From: Phanerochaete sordida
Taxonomy: Eukaryota > Basidiomycota > Agaricomycetes > Polyporales > Phanerochaetaceae
Direction of reading: 5' to 3'
Assembly: GCA_019973155.2 (NCBI GenBank)
Contig: BPQB01000003.1
Span: 1,054,001-1,118,000, forward strand
DNA length: 64,000 bases
Below the pieces are notes generated by a model. That model ran no database searches. It saw nothing but the letters and a program-made list of their open reading frames with translations, and was not told where the DNA came from. Each line of letters starts with the position of its first letter. Within the stretch, counting starts at the first letter, position 1. The translations under genes and the position numbers were made by a program. Of the stretch, positions 22,078 through 32,434 are shown piece by piece.

Positions 22078-23554
22078 CTATGAGAATTTCTGCCGCTTGT
22101 TCGGTCGCGAGTCGTTCGAGAGCCTCGCCGGCCGCTTCTCGCCAGGCCCAAACGGCCTCCGCTTCTTCTCCTTCTGGTTCGTCTTCTTCTGTTTCTTCTC
22201 TATAGCCTTGCGCACGGCGCCCCTGCCACCTTGTTCGGCGAGGGCCTCGAACTTCGCGCGGGTCAGCAGCTCCTTCTTGTCGGCTGAGCGCGGGGGCACG
22301 GTGCGGTGAGCAGCGCGCGGCGCAGGGAAACCACAATGCACGCACCGTCCTTCATGAACCACGCCCGCTTGCCCTGCTTCTGCTTCTCCCTCTCCTCCCT
22401 GCGCGCCTTCGCGAGGGCCGACGACTCGACGCGCTCGCGCTTGTCCCGGTGCACGAGGCTCTCGGCGCGCTTGACGGCGCGCTCGAGCCGCTGCACCTCC
22501 GCCTCGCGCTCGGCGCGCAGCTCGCGCGGCGACGAGGCGAGCATCTTGCGCGCGCGCTTGAGGTTCTCTTTCAGCGTCTTCGACTCCTGCTCGTGCAGGT
22601 CGGACAGGAAGCCGTACTGCGTGCGGAAGCGGTCCTGGGAGAACTCGCCGGTGATGTGCAGGAAGCGCGGGTCGCGGGCCTCCTGCAGAGTGGGGTCAGA
22701 TACGGTGGCTTGCTCGTGGTGAGACCTATACGTACGAGTTTTTGGACGGGGATGTCTGCCTTCTTTCGGGGGACAGGACGTTTGGAGGTCATCTCCATAG
22801 GTCTGGAGTGTGAAGTGAGCGGTCATGGCGGGCGGTGCAAAACGGGCACACGCACGCATGCTTATTTTTCCTCTTCGCCAGCTCCTTCTTCTCTTTCTCC
22901 TTGCCTTTGGTGGGGTGGGAGGCTTCCTCCTCTGGCTCAGAGACGGGGTACTCTTCTGGCTCCTCGCCAGAGCCATCCTCGTCTTCACTGTCATCTTCGT
23001 CGTAGACCCTCGCGCGCGTGAGGGCTTGCTGCGCCTTTCTCAAAGCACCCAAAGGCAGGGAAGATAGGTCTGTGCGATTGCATGAATAGAGGAAAAGGTC
23101 AAGAGGCGGGAGTACATACCATTGCGCAGGTTTTTCTGGAGCACTTTGTCAGCTGCGCTCAAAGAATAGAGAGTCTGCCACGCACAAGATTACTTGGCCC
23201 CTCCTCAGGTTCACTCTCCTCATCGTCGCTCTCATCGTCGGCTTCTTCCAGGTCCTCTTCGTCCACATACTGTGCAACTCGAGGCGCATCGATGTCTACG
23301 TCGTCCTCTTCTTCGTCGTCTTCGGCGAAAGAGGCTTCAGACTCGTCATCTATGTCGTCCTGACCATCGTCATCGTCTGCAGGGTCGCTGTCTGGCTCGC
23401 TTCCCGTGTCAGGCTCTGCGGCTCGGGCGCGTGGGCGCGGTTCCACTGCGTTCTGTGGCTTTCCATGGGGCTTGTATGACGTCCCTGGGGCACGGCTCGC
23501 GCCTGCGCCGTGTGTGGGAGGTTTCCGGGTCGCTGGACGGGGCCGACGGGGCAT
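22078..23554 (-). CDS. RRP36: rRNA processing protein RRP36
   Basis: Nucleolar factor needed for early 18S rRNA cleavages in the small-subunit processome. The protein begins MPRRPRPATRKPPTHGAG, followed by a long acidic region (DDDDGQDDIDDESEASFAEDDEEE), then the conserved core SKRPVPRKKADIP, DPRFLHITGEFSQDRFRTQYGF, the helical EQESKTLKENLKRARKMLASS, and the basic tail KKELLTRAKFEALAEQGGRG ending EKKRRPFGPGEKRP...RQKFS. That order is characteristic of RRP36. Several short introns are present (near 23130-23190, 23050-23120, 22800-22870, 22690-22740 and about 22270-22330). Confidence 0.9.
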
Positions 23555-24202
23555 GGCGATCGAAGTCAAGAGCAAGACCGAAATGTCTGCAGCGGCTGTT
23601 TCCAAAGCGGGACAAGGGCGGGATTGATGGTATCAGGGCCCGCCGATGCGCCTTCTGCAGCGCAACCTCCAGGGAACGCGGTCACAACGCCGATAGTCGA
23701 CAACGCAGCAGTTGAGCTGCGCTCTGCAAGCCCTATCGGTGGCGGCCGTACGGCTGCGCGTACCACCGTCGAGGCATCTATGGCTAAATGCAAGCGTAAT
23801 CATGCTTACACCGGCGGACCGCCGGAGCAATAATTGCCGCATTAGGATAGAGGCGGATCAAACCTAGAGGGATTGTGGCGTCAGCGGAAGCGCGACTGCC
23901 TGGTGTCGACCTTTTTTTCGGAGGCCGACGCTCGTTCTTTCGCCCAAGCTGGCACTGCGGAACTGCCTGGTTGTCTCCTTGCGCTGGGTCTGTGTGCAAT
24001 GCTGCTTACTCGACGATCCATATCGCCTCTTTGATCTCAGGGTTTGATACTTGCCCTCTTGCAAGCTTGAACAGTTTCTACGCAGTACGCACTCGAGTAT
24101 AAAACCTGGCCTCTCTCTCTGCGAGTCCACCAGCCAACGCAGCCAACGCATCCTCTTCAGCCCTTTCGCAGCCTAGCACTTCTCTTCACGCTCGCCATCA
24201 TC
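23555..24202. other. Divergent intergenic stretch
   Basis: Lies between RRP36 (minus) and the first FMN reductase (plus). Contains a good TATA box near its right end. No further gene recognised. Confidence 0.4.
24098..24104 (+). promoter_or_regulatory. TATA box of first FMN reductase gene
   Basis: TATAAAA, 99 bases before the ATG at 24203, followed by a CT-rich stretch (CTGGCCTCTCTCTCTGC), the usual layout of strongly expressed fungal genes. Confidence 0.65.
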
Positions 24203-24829
24203 ATGTCTCAACCCATCCGTCTTGCTCTCCTCCTCGGCAGCTGCAGACGCGGCGGTAACAACACCGGCATCGCCGCTTGGGCTCACAAGCTCATCGACGC
24301 TCGCCTCAACCCCGCAGGCGAGCCGAAGGCTTTCGAGATCATCGTCGTCGACCCGACGCAAGCCCCGCAGCCGTACGGCCCCATCCTCGACAGCAGCCGC
24401 ATCCCCGCCCAGATCAACGACGCGACGGGCTACTCGACCGAGCCCCTCCAGGCGTGGAGCCGCCTCATCGCGTCGTGCGCGGGCTTCATCGTCGTCACGC
24501 CGCAGTACAACGGCGGCTACCCCGGCGAGCTCAAGAACGCCATCGACCACCTCTACGCCGAGTGGCGCGGCAAGCCCGTCATCACCATCGCCTTTGGCGG
24601 GCACGGCGGCGGGAAGTGCGCGCTGCAGCTCCAGGGCGTCTTTGCCCAGCTCAAGATGCGCATGCCCGCCGAGCCCGTCTGCGTCACCCTCCCGCGCACG
24701 TACATCGAGGGTGCGGACCGCGTGCCTGTGGACGGCGACTTCCCCGAGTTCCTCGCCCAGTATGCCGATGCTGTTGGCGAGGCGACAGACAAACTCAGGG
24801 CGTCGCTCGTTCCCAGTGAGTCGACCTGA
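24203..24829 (+). CDS. NADPH-dependent FMN reductase-like flavoprotein (copy 1)
   Basis: Single-exon gene of 208 residues with a flavodoxin-like fold, transferring electrons from NAD(P)H to FMN or quinone-type acceptors. The FMN phosphate-binding loop is LLLGSCRRGGNN after the first strand; the middle has FIVVTPQYNGGYPGELKNAI, the family hallmark (PxYNxxxPGxLKNAxD), then VITIAFGGHGGGK. The gene lacks introns, unusual here. It has a TATA box and is followed by a diverged tandem copy at 25454. Confidence 0.9.
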   Translation: MSQPIRLALLLGSCRRGGNNTGIAAWAHKLIDARLNPAGEPKAFEIIVVDPTQAPQPYGPILDSSRIPAQINDATGYSTEPLQAWSRLIASCAGFIVVTPQYNGGYPGELKNAIDHLYAEWRGKPVITIAFGGHGGGKCALQLQGVFAQLKMRMPAEPVCVTLPRTYIEGADRVPVDGDFPEFLAQYADAVGEATDKLRASLVPSEST

Positions 24830-25453
24830 CATCTTCTCGCTTGCACGGCAAGTACCGATTTCATGTTACATAGACCACAAGGAAGCTAACCGCGTCATTC
24901 CAGACAACCACTGCGCGACATGCGGGTTGAGCTCCTTCATACGCCGCATTCTCAAATGATCCCGCTGTAATTTTGTCTCATGGACTGCTCTGAGCTCTAC
25001 TATTTTCCTCAAATGATCCGTGCTAGTCACAGTAGATCTCCCTCTGCTCCCCTTTTTTTTGACCTTGTTTAGAATCAGTCGTCTTCGCCCTGTGCTCTCT
25101 ATACTCCCATCACATTGTCATGTATTCAATACCAGCTTTCGGAAAATCCTGTTGCTCCTGGCCAGTGCGCTACGCACGCCGTGCATCTTATCTTCGACGC
25201 AGCCTAGATTAGATAAGGCTGCGCGCCCAAAGGCGGCGAGCGCGGCGCATTTGTGCGCGATGCAGCAATCGAGCTTGCGTGGATTCGCGATTACTATGCG
25301 TGTGCGGCCAGTTCTCATCGCGAATGGCACAGCACGACTGGAGTGCTTACCACGCGCGGATCATCACGCTTACATCACCAGCAGCTCAAAAGCGTCGCGG
25401 CGGCACCGCACCTTGCCCACCATCTCCCACCCACCCAAGCGCGAACGAAGAAC
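24830..25453. other. Intergenic stretch between tandem FMN reductases
   Basis: Contains the 3' region of copy 1 and promoter of copy 2. AT content is higher in the first half. No motif beyond poly-T/CT tracts was recognised. Confidence 0.4.
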
Positions 25454-26266
25454 ATGCAGGCCGCAACACGCGTCGGCCTGCTCATCGGCAGCTCGCGCAC
25501 CGGCGGCAACGGCGCCGGGCTCGCAGTCTGGCTGCGGCAGCTCCTCGAGGACCGCCTGAACGCGCCCGGCGCGGCGCACCCCGTCGAGCTCGTGCCCGTC
25601 GACCCCCGCGTCGCGCCGCACCCGCTGGGCCCCGTCGTCGACGGCGCACGGCTGCCGTCGCAGGTGCCGGACGCGGCGGGCTACGGCGCGCCGGGCGTGC
25701 GCGCGTGGAGCCGCCTCGCCGCGGGCTGCGCGGGGCTCGCGGTGCTCTCGCCCGAGTACAACGGCGGGTACCCCGGCGAGCTGAAGAACGCGCTCGACCA
25801 CCTGTACCGCGAGTGGGCGGCGAAGCCGGTGCTGCTCGTCACGTACGGCGGCGGCGGCGGGCTGCGCTGCCAGGCGCAGCTGCGCGGCGTGCTCGAGGCG
25901 CTGCGCATGCGCGTCGTGCCCGAGCCCGTGGGCATCCGCCTCCCCGCGGCGTACACGGGCGGCAGCGAACGTGTGTCGCCTGCGCCCGCGCACGGCTTCC
26001 CGGGCTTCCTGGAGCCCTATGTCGGCGCGGTGCACGGCGGCGCGGACAGGCTGCGGGAAATGCTGCTCGAGAAGCCCGCCGGGAGCCAATGGTGCGCTGC
26101 CTCTCGCCGTATCGCCGCTCGCATGCTGACTGCGGACATGGCGTGCTCAGATGCTCGACGGTGCATCCCTATCGCGTTGTACAGCGGTCACATGCATGCA
26201 TCACGCCTTCTGGCATCCTCTTCGACAGCACAGTACACGGACTGCCAAGATAGCACAAAAGCTTAG
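25454..26266 (+). CDS. NADPH-dependent FMN reductase-like flavoprotein (copy 2)
   Basis: Tandem paralogue of the gene at 24203. It starts MQAATRVGLLIGSSRTGGNG, with the same phosphate loop, and keeps SPEYNGGYPGELKNALDHLY and YGGGGGLRCQAQL. Similarity to copy 1 runs to about residue 205 (RLREMLLEKPAGSQ); beyond that the open frame adds about 60 unrelated residues. Either the protein is extended, or an intron begins at the GTGCGC after SQW (about 26092), so the 3' end given is uncertain. Codons are far more GC-rich than in copy 1. The stop lies 36 bases from the stop of the convergent membrane protein gene. Confidence 0.8.
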   Translation: MQAATRVGLLIGSSRTGGNGAGLAVWLRQLLEDRLNAPGAAHPVELVPVDPRVAPHPLGPVVDGARLPSQVPDAAGYGAPGVRAWSRLAAGCAGLAVLSPEYNGGYPGELKNALDHLYREWAAKPVLLVTYGGGGGLRCQAQLRGVLEALRMRVVPEPVGIRLPAAYTGGSERVSPAPAHGFPGFLEPYVGAVHGGADRLREMLLEKPAGSQWCAASRRIAARMLTADMACSDARRCIPIALYSGHMHASRLLASSSTAQYTDCQDSTKA

Positions 26267-26301
26267 ATATGCCGTGCGTATATACACATAATGATACCCC
26301 A

Positions 26302-29300
26302 TCACTCTGTCTTCAGCACGCTCGCCTCGCCTGGGTCCTGGAGCAGCACATAATGTCCGTTGTCGAGCTTCACGTCCAGGGCAAGGCCCATCGACGGGAT
26401 GCCGGACCGCCACAGCGGCGTGACCCCGAGCCACACGCCAAACTTGGCGAGAAGGTTCGGGCGGTGCTGCTCCTGCTTGCGCAGGGGGTCCTCGAGGATG
26501 CCCTCCCACCGGTACACGGGGCGTGCCCGGATGGACTCGTCGTCGTGGTCTGTGCCGCCGCCCGTGCCGAGGGTCGACGGCCGCGCCTGCGTCTTCGCGT
26601 CCACCTCTTCCATGTCGAGCTCGGAGGGCGCCGGGCCCAGGTGGATAAACTCCGCCTGGAAAGCAAGTTGGACGACGTGATCTTTGCGTGTGTGACGAGC
26701 ACGCACCTGTCTGTGCCCATGGTAGAGCACGTCGTTCATGCGCATGTAGATCTTGTTCAGGAACCCAGAGTCGAAAAAGTCGTTCCAGGCAGCCTTCTGA
26801 CGCAGGAGCCCGCGCTGTGCGAGGAAGGACTCCAGCGCCGCGCGCGGCAGCGGAGTGTACGCTATGGACGTGGGGTAGTGCGGGTCAAAGTCCGTGGCAT
26901 GTGTCTGCAGGCTCGAGATCGTCTCGTGGTTCCGTCTCCAGAGGTCGTCCTGCGCAGTAGAAAATCAGCGTACATCTTGGAAGGGAGGTGAGGAGTGTCC
27001 TACCCAGAAGATGTACCACCACGTAGTCAGCTGCGACCTCGCCACCGCCTGCAGTCTCTCGTACGACCTCGCGAACACGTCCGCATTGCCCAACACGAGC
27101 CGCCGGACCCGCGGGTCGCGCTCGTCCTCGATCGCGCCCTCCGCGAGCCCGCCGGGGCCCTGGGGCCTGTCATACACAGCAGTAAGGAACCGGTAGCTGA
27201 GCACGTCTTGCTTCGCGCGCGCCTCGCGGCGCATGCGGTGGCGGTAGCGCGCGAGGAGCGGCTCGAGGCGCGCGAGGCCCGCGCCGACGGCGTCCTCGTT
27301 GAGCGCGAGGAAGCGCGCGAGCGGCGGCGTGAGCGCGCAGTCGTCGCCGAGCCCGATCGCGCCGCCGTCCGCGACGACGCCGCGCGCGTACCGCAGCGCG
27401 ACGCCGAAGCCGCTCCCGAGGTCTGCGCCCTCGAACGCGAGCGCGCCCGTCCGCTGCAGCGTGAACACCGCCGCGCGGTAGCGCACCGACACGCGTGCGC
27501 GGTAGCGCGAGCCTGCGCAGCAGAAGAGCGGGCTGCGCGCGCCGACGGGCTGGGTGTGTGATGAGCCGCTGACAGCAGGATGTGTGAGGTGGAGACGGAC
27601 CTGGTTGTACTCGTACGGCCACGTGACGACCATCCCGTCCAGCGCACGCAGCGCCATGCGCACCTCGCGCCTGCGGCGGATATCGTGGCTCTCGTTCTGG
27701 CGGACATAGAGCTCGAGCTCCGCGACCTCGCGCAGCGCGACGAGCGGGCCGTCGTCGTACCGGATGACCTGCGCTTCCTCAGCACGCCCACCAAAAACGC
27801 CAGCCGCACAAGAGGACACGTACGACGCTCGGCGGGAACGGCACGAACCACGCGTTCCCAAAATGGCGGCGGCAGCGCGGCGCCGCGTCCGCGGCGGGGT
27901 CGCGCCAGTAGCAGTCGGGGCCGACAAAGTGCCGCTGGATGGTGTCGACGAGCGCGCGGAACTCGGGGGCGCGTGCGCCCGCGAGCATGACGACGCCCTG
28001 CGAGTACGACGCCATGCCGACCTCCCGGAGGATCTGCGGGGCGCGGCGTCAGCGCGTGGCGCGGGCGGGCGAGACGGCGAGCGGGCTCACCTTCAGGTTC
28101 TCGACGTGGCGCTCGCCCGGCGTGCCTGCAAAGTTCAGGAGGTACGGCGGGTACTCTGAGTCGCGTGCTTGTGCAAAGTCCATTGGCTGTGTCTTCGGGA
28201 TGCCGCATTCTGGATTCGTGAGGAAAAGCACCGAGATGGCTTCCTGCCAGATGCGGCGCTTCGTGTGCGGAGACGATGCGCTCAGATCGATGCTGCGCGG
28301 TCAGGTGAGCATGAGGGAGGATCACCACGACAGACGCAATCCTACCGAGGCGAGAAGATGTCGATACCTGATGTGCGTGAGATGGAGCACGCGTGTAGAA
28401 CGCAAAAGGAACATACTGAAATCGATACGACCAGAGACACCTGCAGCAATATGAGCACACCATTTCCGTCACCAATATGGGCATGACGTACGCTTGACGA
28501 AACGCTGCATGAAACTCCAGTTGATGACGGTGAAATCTGTAGAGTGGTCCTGAGCGTACGCCTCGCAAGGCGGAGCATGATCACCTACAGACACCCATCC
28601 CATACGTGATGGCGTATACACTGAACGAAAATGAGCCTATACCCCTCCTCACGCAAACGCCACCCACATGTAAAGTATCGGCCCGTCCAGCACCGCCTTC
28701 CCCTTCACATCAAGCGCGACACACAGCGCGATGACGGCCGTGAGCACGTAGTTGAGGCGGCTCATCCACTCGCTCGCGTTGCTGACCGGGTTCAGGAACG
28801 GCACGAGCACGCACTGGCGCACGAAGAAGCCCGCCATCGCCGCGAGGAGGATGCCCTGGCGCGCGACAGTGACGTGCGCGCGGTCGAGCGTGCGGAACAC
28901 GCAGTTGTCCGGGTCGAGCACCGCGACGAGCAGCAGCGCCGCGAGCTTCGCGAGCAGGTACCACGCCTCGTACGTCGCCCAGCCGCGCCGGTAGTCTGGC
29001 GCGGCGTCAGCGCGGCGCTCGGGGCGATGAGCGGAGGGCGCACCGTGGTAGAGGAACGTGAGCGGGTTCTTGTCCCGGTCGAGCAGCCGCTGGTACTCGC
29101 GGTCGAGCTCGCTCGTGCTGCGCCGCGTCCCGAGCTCGGTGTACGGGTCGACGCGCGGGTAGACGAGGCTGATGACGCGGTAGAGGTGGATCGGGTACCA
29201 CACTGTGAACTGCGCGCGGTCAGCCACGGCGCGTCTCGCAAACCAGCGGACCTACCCCGCCGAGACACACGAGCGCGAGGATGACGAGCACGGGCGCGTA

Positions 29301-30737
29301 GTTGAGCTCGTTCTTCTCCATCGTCGTCGTCCAGCAGAAGTCGAGCGGGTCGCGGAACTGCGCGGGCGGGCCGAGCGGCGGGAGCACGGGCGGGGAGCTC
29401 GTCGCGTTCGTGTACGGGTTCGGCACGACCCAGAGGTCGTCGGACCACACGACGACGTGCAGCGCCATCGTGCTCAGCGGGAGGTAGATCGCGGTCAGCA
29501 CGAAGCTGATCGCGATCAGCCACCACTTGTGCGGGAACCAGCGCGGCTCCTGCAGGCCCTCGACTGTGCCGAGCTGGCAGCAGAGAGAGGTCAGGCGCCA
29601 GAAGAAGTAGAGCAGCACGCCGGCGATAGTCATAAGGACGATGAGGATGACCATGGCCCATTTCGTGCTTGTTGCGAAATTGAGGGCGAGGATGTTGGGT
29701 CTGCGCACGGATGTCAGTCACGTAAAATATAATGGCAGTGACTGTGTCCCCACATTGTGCCCAGGATCACTTGCTTCCAGGTGTCAAGCTGAATGCCATG
29801 AGCTGAGAAAGATTCAGAGTGTGCCCAAGCGTGCTACCTACTCCACATACCAATAGTATTCAGGATTAGTGCAAATATTTGCAACGTGTCGATGAGACCG
29901 CGCAGACTGTAGAACGAGACCAAAGCACTGGCACCCTATGCATTCGCGTTCAAACCCAATGTAGATACAGACCACGGAGAAGAGCCGTACAGTTATGGAC
30001 AAAGCGAGGGACGCGAACGCGCCGACGAGCTTGTTCCGGTTCGCGTACCAGGAAGGGATCTGGTTGTTCTTCTCCAAATCTTCCAATGTCATCTTGGTGT
30101 CTGCAAGAAGCTGGAGAGGGGGGAACATGGCCACCTTGCCGGCCTTGCCGGCCTGGGAATGAAAGGAGGGTGGCGGTATGGCAGCCAGGTGGGCATCAAG
30201 CTGTGGGAAGGAGAGCGGCGAGGCATTCCGTGCAAAGACAGTGGTGGCAGGGATGGGATTGTGAGAGGGCAGGGTGGGCTCGGAGGCAAGTCGGAGGTCA
30301 GCTTCGCTCTCCGGTGCGTCGTGGAGCGTGCTCTTTCCCAGGGTATCTTGTGTGTCCGCACGCGAGAGCAGCTTCTTCATTTCAAAGGCGTCCTCGTCCT
30401 CGAAGGCCGAGGCACGCGTCTTGATGATCGAGGCAAGCTTCCGGGCACGGCTCTTTGGAGGGTCGTCAAATTCGTCAGTGATGTCTTTCGTTAGTTCGTG
30501 ATGGGTATCGGTCGTAGCGTCGTCGTAAAGCGTGTCAGAGGTGGCATAGTCGGATGGCTGATGGGAGGAAGAAAAAGAAGGAGGGTAACCAGGGGTGGCA
30601 TAGCGTGCGGTAGCGATGCTTGGGGGAGGCAAGCCGTCAACTGCGGCGGAGGAGCTCCGTTGGGGCTGGCGCGATGGGGAGGAGGCGTTGGAGGCCGCGC
30701 GGGACTCGTAGTGCCCAACGAGGTCCTTGACGGGCAT
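26302..30737 (-). CDS. Large polytopic membrane protein of unknown function
   Basis: I do not recognise a named family. From MPVKDLVGHYESRA (30737) the protein has about 230 residues of polar cytosolic-type sequence, then multiple membrane helices (around VRLFSV/ALVSFYSL, WAMVILIVLMTIAGVLLYFF, WWLIAISFVLTAIYLPLS, APVLVILALVCLGG, AALLLVAVL, GILLAAMAGFFVRQCVLVPF, YVLTAVIALCVALDV), and then a long soluble part (DFTVINWSFMQRFVKR, TKRRIWQEAISVLFLTNPEC, SEYPPYLLNFAGTPGERHVENLKILREVG) ending DPGEASVLKTE. I join the two halves at ILYMW/DHSTDF using donor GTGGCG (about 28664) and an acceptor near 28557; small exons RIDFSIDIFSPR then splice in phase. A stop in frame at 28649-28651 is inside that intron. 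Total is roughly 1,200 residues with more than ten introns. Two separate genes is the less likely alternative. Confidence 0.7.
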
Positions 30738-31110
30738 CGTACGAGGCAGCAGGCAGGCAGGGCTGGTCGGGGGCTATGGGCGGCGCATGCTCAGCGTGGT
30801 CGCGGTCCAAGGTGGTGCGAGACGAGACGTCACAGACCTGACACCATCACGCCCGACGCGCCCAGTCACGGCAATCGGATTGTGACCGCTGGTGATGGCC
30901 GCTGGTCACGGACGCCACAGCCGTCCGACATCCGTGGGCCGTGGCATCTCCGGCCCTCATGCTGATCTCTTCCTTACAGCCGCCCAACGCGATATAAAGC
31001 CATGGTCACGCTGCAAAGCCGCCGCCATTCCACCTTGCCTCCTTCCACAAATCTTCCAGTGAGTCAGACCCTTGTCCTCGTCCCTCCCCGCTCACCCCGC
31101 ATGTCTAGCA
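30738..31110. promoter_or_regulatory. Divergent promoter region with TATA box and GTGACC/GGTCAC inverted repeat
   Basis: Separates the large membrane protein (minus) from the F-box-like gene (plus). TATAAA at 30993-30998 is 113 bases before the latter's ATG. Inverted hexamers GTGACC (30882-30887) and GGTCAC (30904-30909) enclose a direct repeat of CCGCTGGT, a candidate protein-binding site. Confidence 0.5.
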
Positions 31111-32302
31111 ATGTCCTCCGACTCCCCCGCCACGTCCTTTGGACAGTGTCTCGCCCAGGAACTCACCGACATGATCATCGACTTTCTCCATGATGATAAA
31201 CGCTCCCTCAGGCACTGCTCTCTCGTATGCAGTGCATGGACGCGTGAGGCACACTACCACCTCTTCTACAGTCAGCGCGTCGAGGCGCGTAACGAAGAGG
31301 GTGGCTACCTCGAGCAGCTCAAGAAGCCTTTTGCGGACCCCTTCCGCACCCATATCCGCGAGCTCGCCCTCAGTGCAGGCCCTATCCACACCCTGTCTCC
31401 CGTTCTCACAGATGACGTCGTCGTTACCGTCATGACGACTCTGTCTCGCATTCGCTTCCTCAAGCTCAGGCAGACAGGCTACGTGGGCAGCATTGCAGAG
31501 GAGAGTCGCTTCCGCCTCTGCTCGCTGTCTGTCTCTTGGATGTACCCGTCCATCCCAGGCACCCCTACATCCTTGGTATCCCTCCTCTCCCTCTTCCACA
31601 CCATCCGCACGCTGGATCTCGAGGTGATCCATCGCAAGCATCTTTTCACCGAAGAGATGCTGGGCGCGGAAGTATCACTCTTGCCCAAGCCTGTCCGCGT
31701 GCACACCTTGCAGCTGCACGACATCTCGGCACAGCTTCTCGGCACCCTCCAGAGGACCATTTGCTCCGAGTACCTGCAGACGATCCGCGCCTCTATCACC
31801 GCGGCCGAGGACACAGCCCACATCGGCGCGTTCCTCCGCGTCATGGGAGAAAACTTGAGGCACTTCCAGCTCTCCATCTGGAACTTCTGGGGCAATGACC
31901 GCGCAGGTGCGTCCCTTTACCTTCCTGTGTGATGCACCGCTGACCCTCGTGGACGCAGACTGGAGTGCACTTGAGTTGGAGAAGTGCCCGAGCCTGCGCT
32001 CCGTGGTCATCCTCTACGCCAACTCTGGGCCATTCTATTCTTGGGACACCGTCTTCCAGATCCTCCGTGTCATTCCGTCTTCGGTCACGGACGTTACCCT
32101 CGTCGTCCGCGAGACGAACTGCCTCCAGGCGGTCGACTGGCGCAAGATGCAGAGCGAGCTCGAGCGCTTTGGGAAGCTCGAGAAGCTCCGGTTTGCGCTG
32201 TGCACCGGAGACACCTTCCGCTCCCGCGCTCTCAAGCCCGATGTCCAGAAGCGCGTCTGGGCTGGCTTGCCGGAGCTGAAGGCGAGGGGCATCCTCTGGT
32301 AA
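31111..32302 (+). CDS. F-box-like domain protein
   Basis: Two exons (31111-31906, 31959-32302) give 379 residues. The N-terminus contains ELTDMIIDFLHDDKRSLRHCSLVCSAWTREAHYHLF, matching the F-box-like helices that dock to Skp1, followed by leucine-rich helical sequence (HTLQLHDISAQLLGTLQ and others) but no clear LRR or WD40 substrate module. This is a very common, expanded family in Agaricomycetes, usually with no known substrate. The start is the ATG at 31111, after a TATA box; no ATG lies upstream in frame. Confidence 0.85.
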
Positions 32303-32434
32303 TCTACACACTTTGTCGTACGCTTTGTTATGCTGTTCTCTGTGCTGTCACGTCTGCTTGATATCGATACCCTCAGATACCCCCGATAGCTCTGTTACAT
32401 ACACGAGTACATCTGACAATAATACATATTCCCC

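Noticed and set aside
20476..22083. A 535-codon open frame covering the SAM-like gene
   Set aside because: It reads through the intron at 21322-21376 and continues into sequence of a different frame from the SAM-like exon 2; composition after the intron is Arg-rich antisense-like. The spliced 335-residue model is better.
27027..28568. A 513-codon minus-strand open frame
   Set aside because: It reads through several introns and mostly follows a shifted frame of GC-rich coding sequence (Arg/Ala/Ser runs). The correct frame carries the membrane protein C-terminal half.
28649..28651. Stop codon ending the N-terminal membrane protein
   Set aside because: Treated as intronic because a donor upstream and phase-matched downstream exons give a continuous protein; kept as a finding because it remains unproven.
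31072..31110. An N-terminal extension of the F-box-like protein
   Set aside because: It would need to begin with TTG; the first true ATG is 31111, with a TATA box 113 bases upstream.
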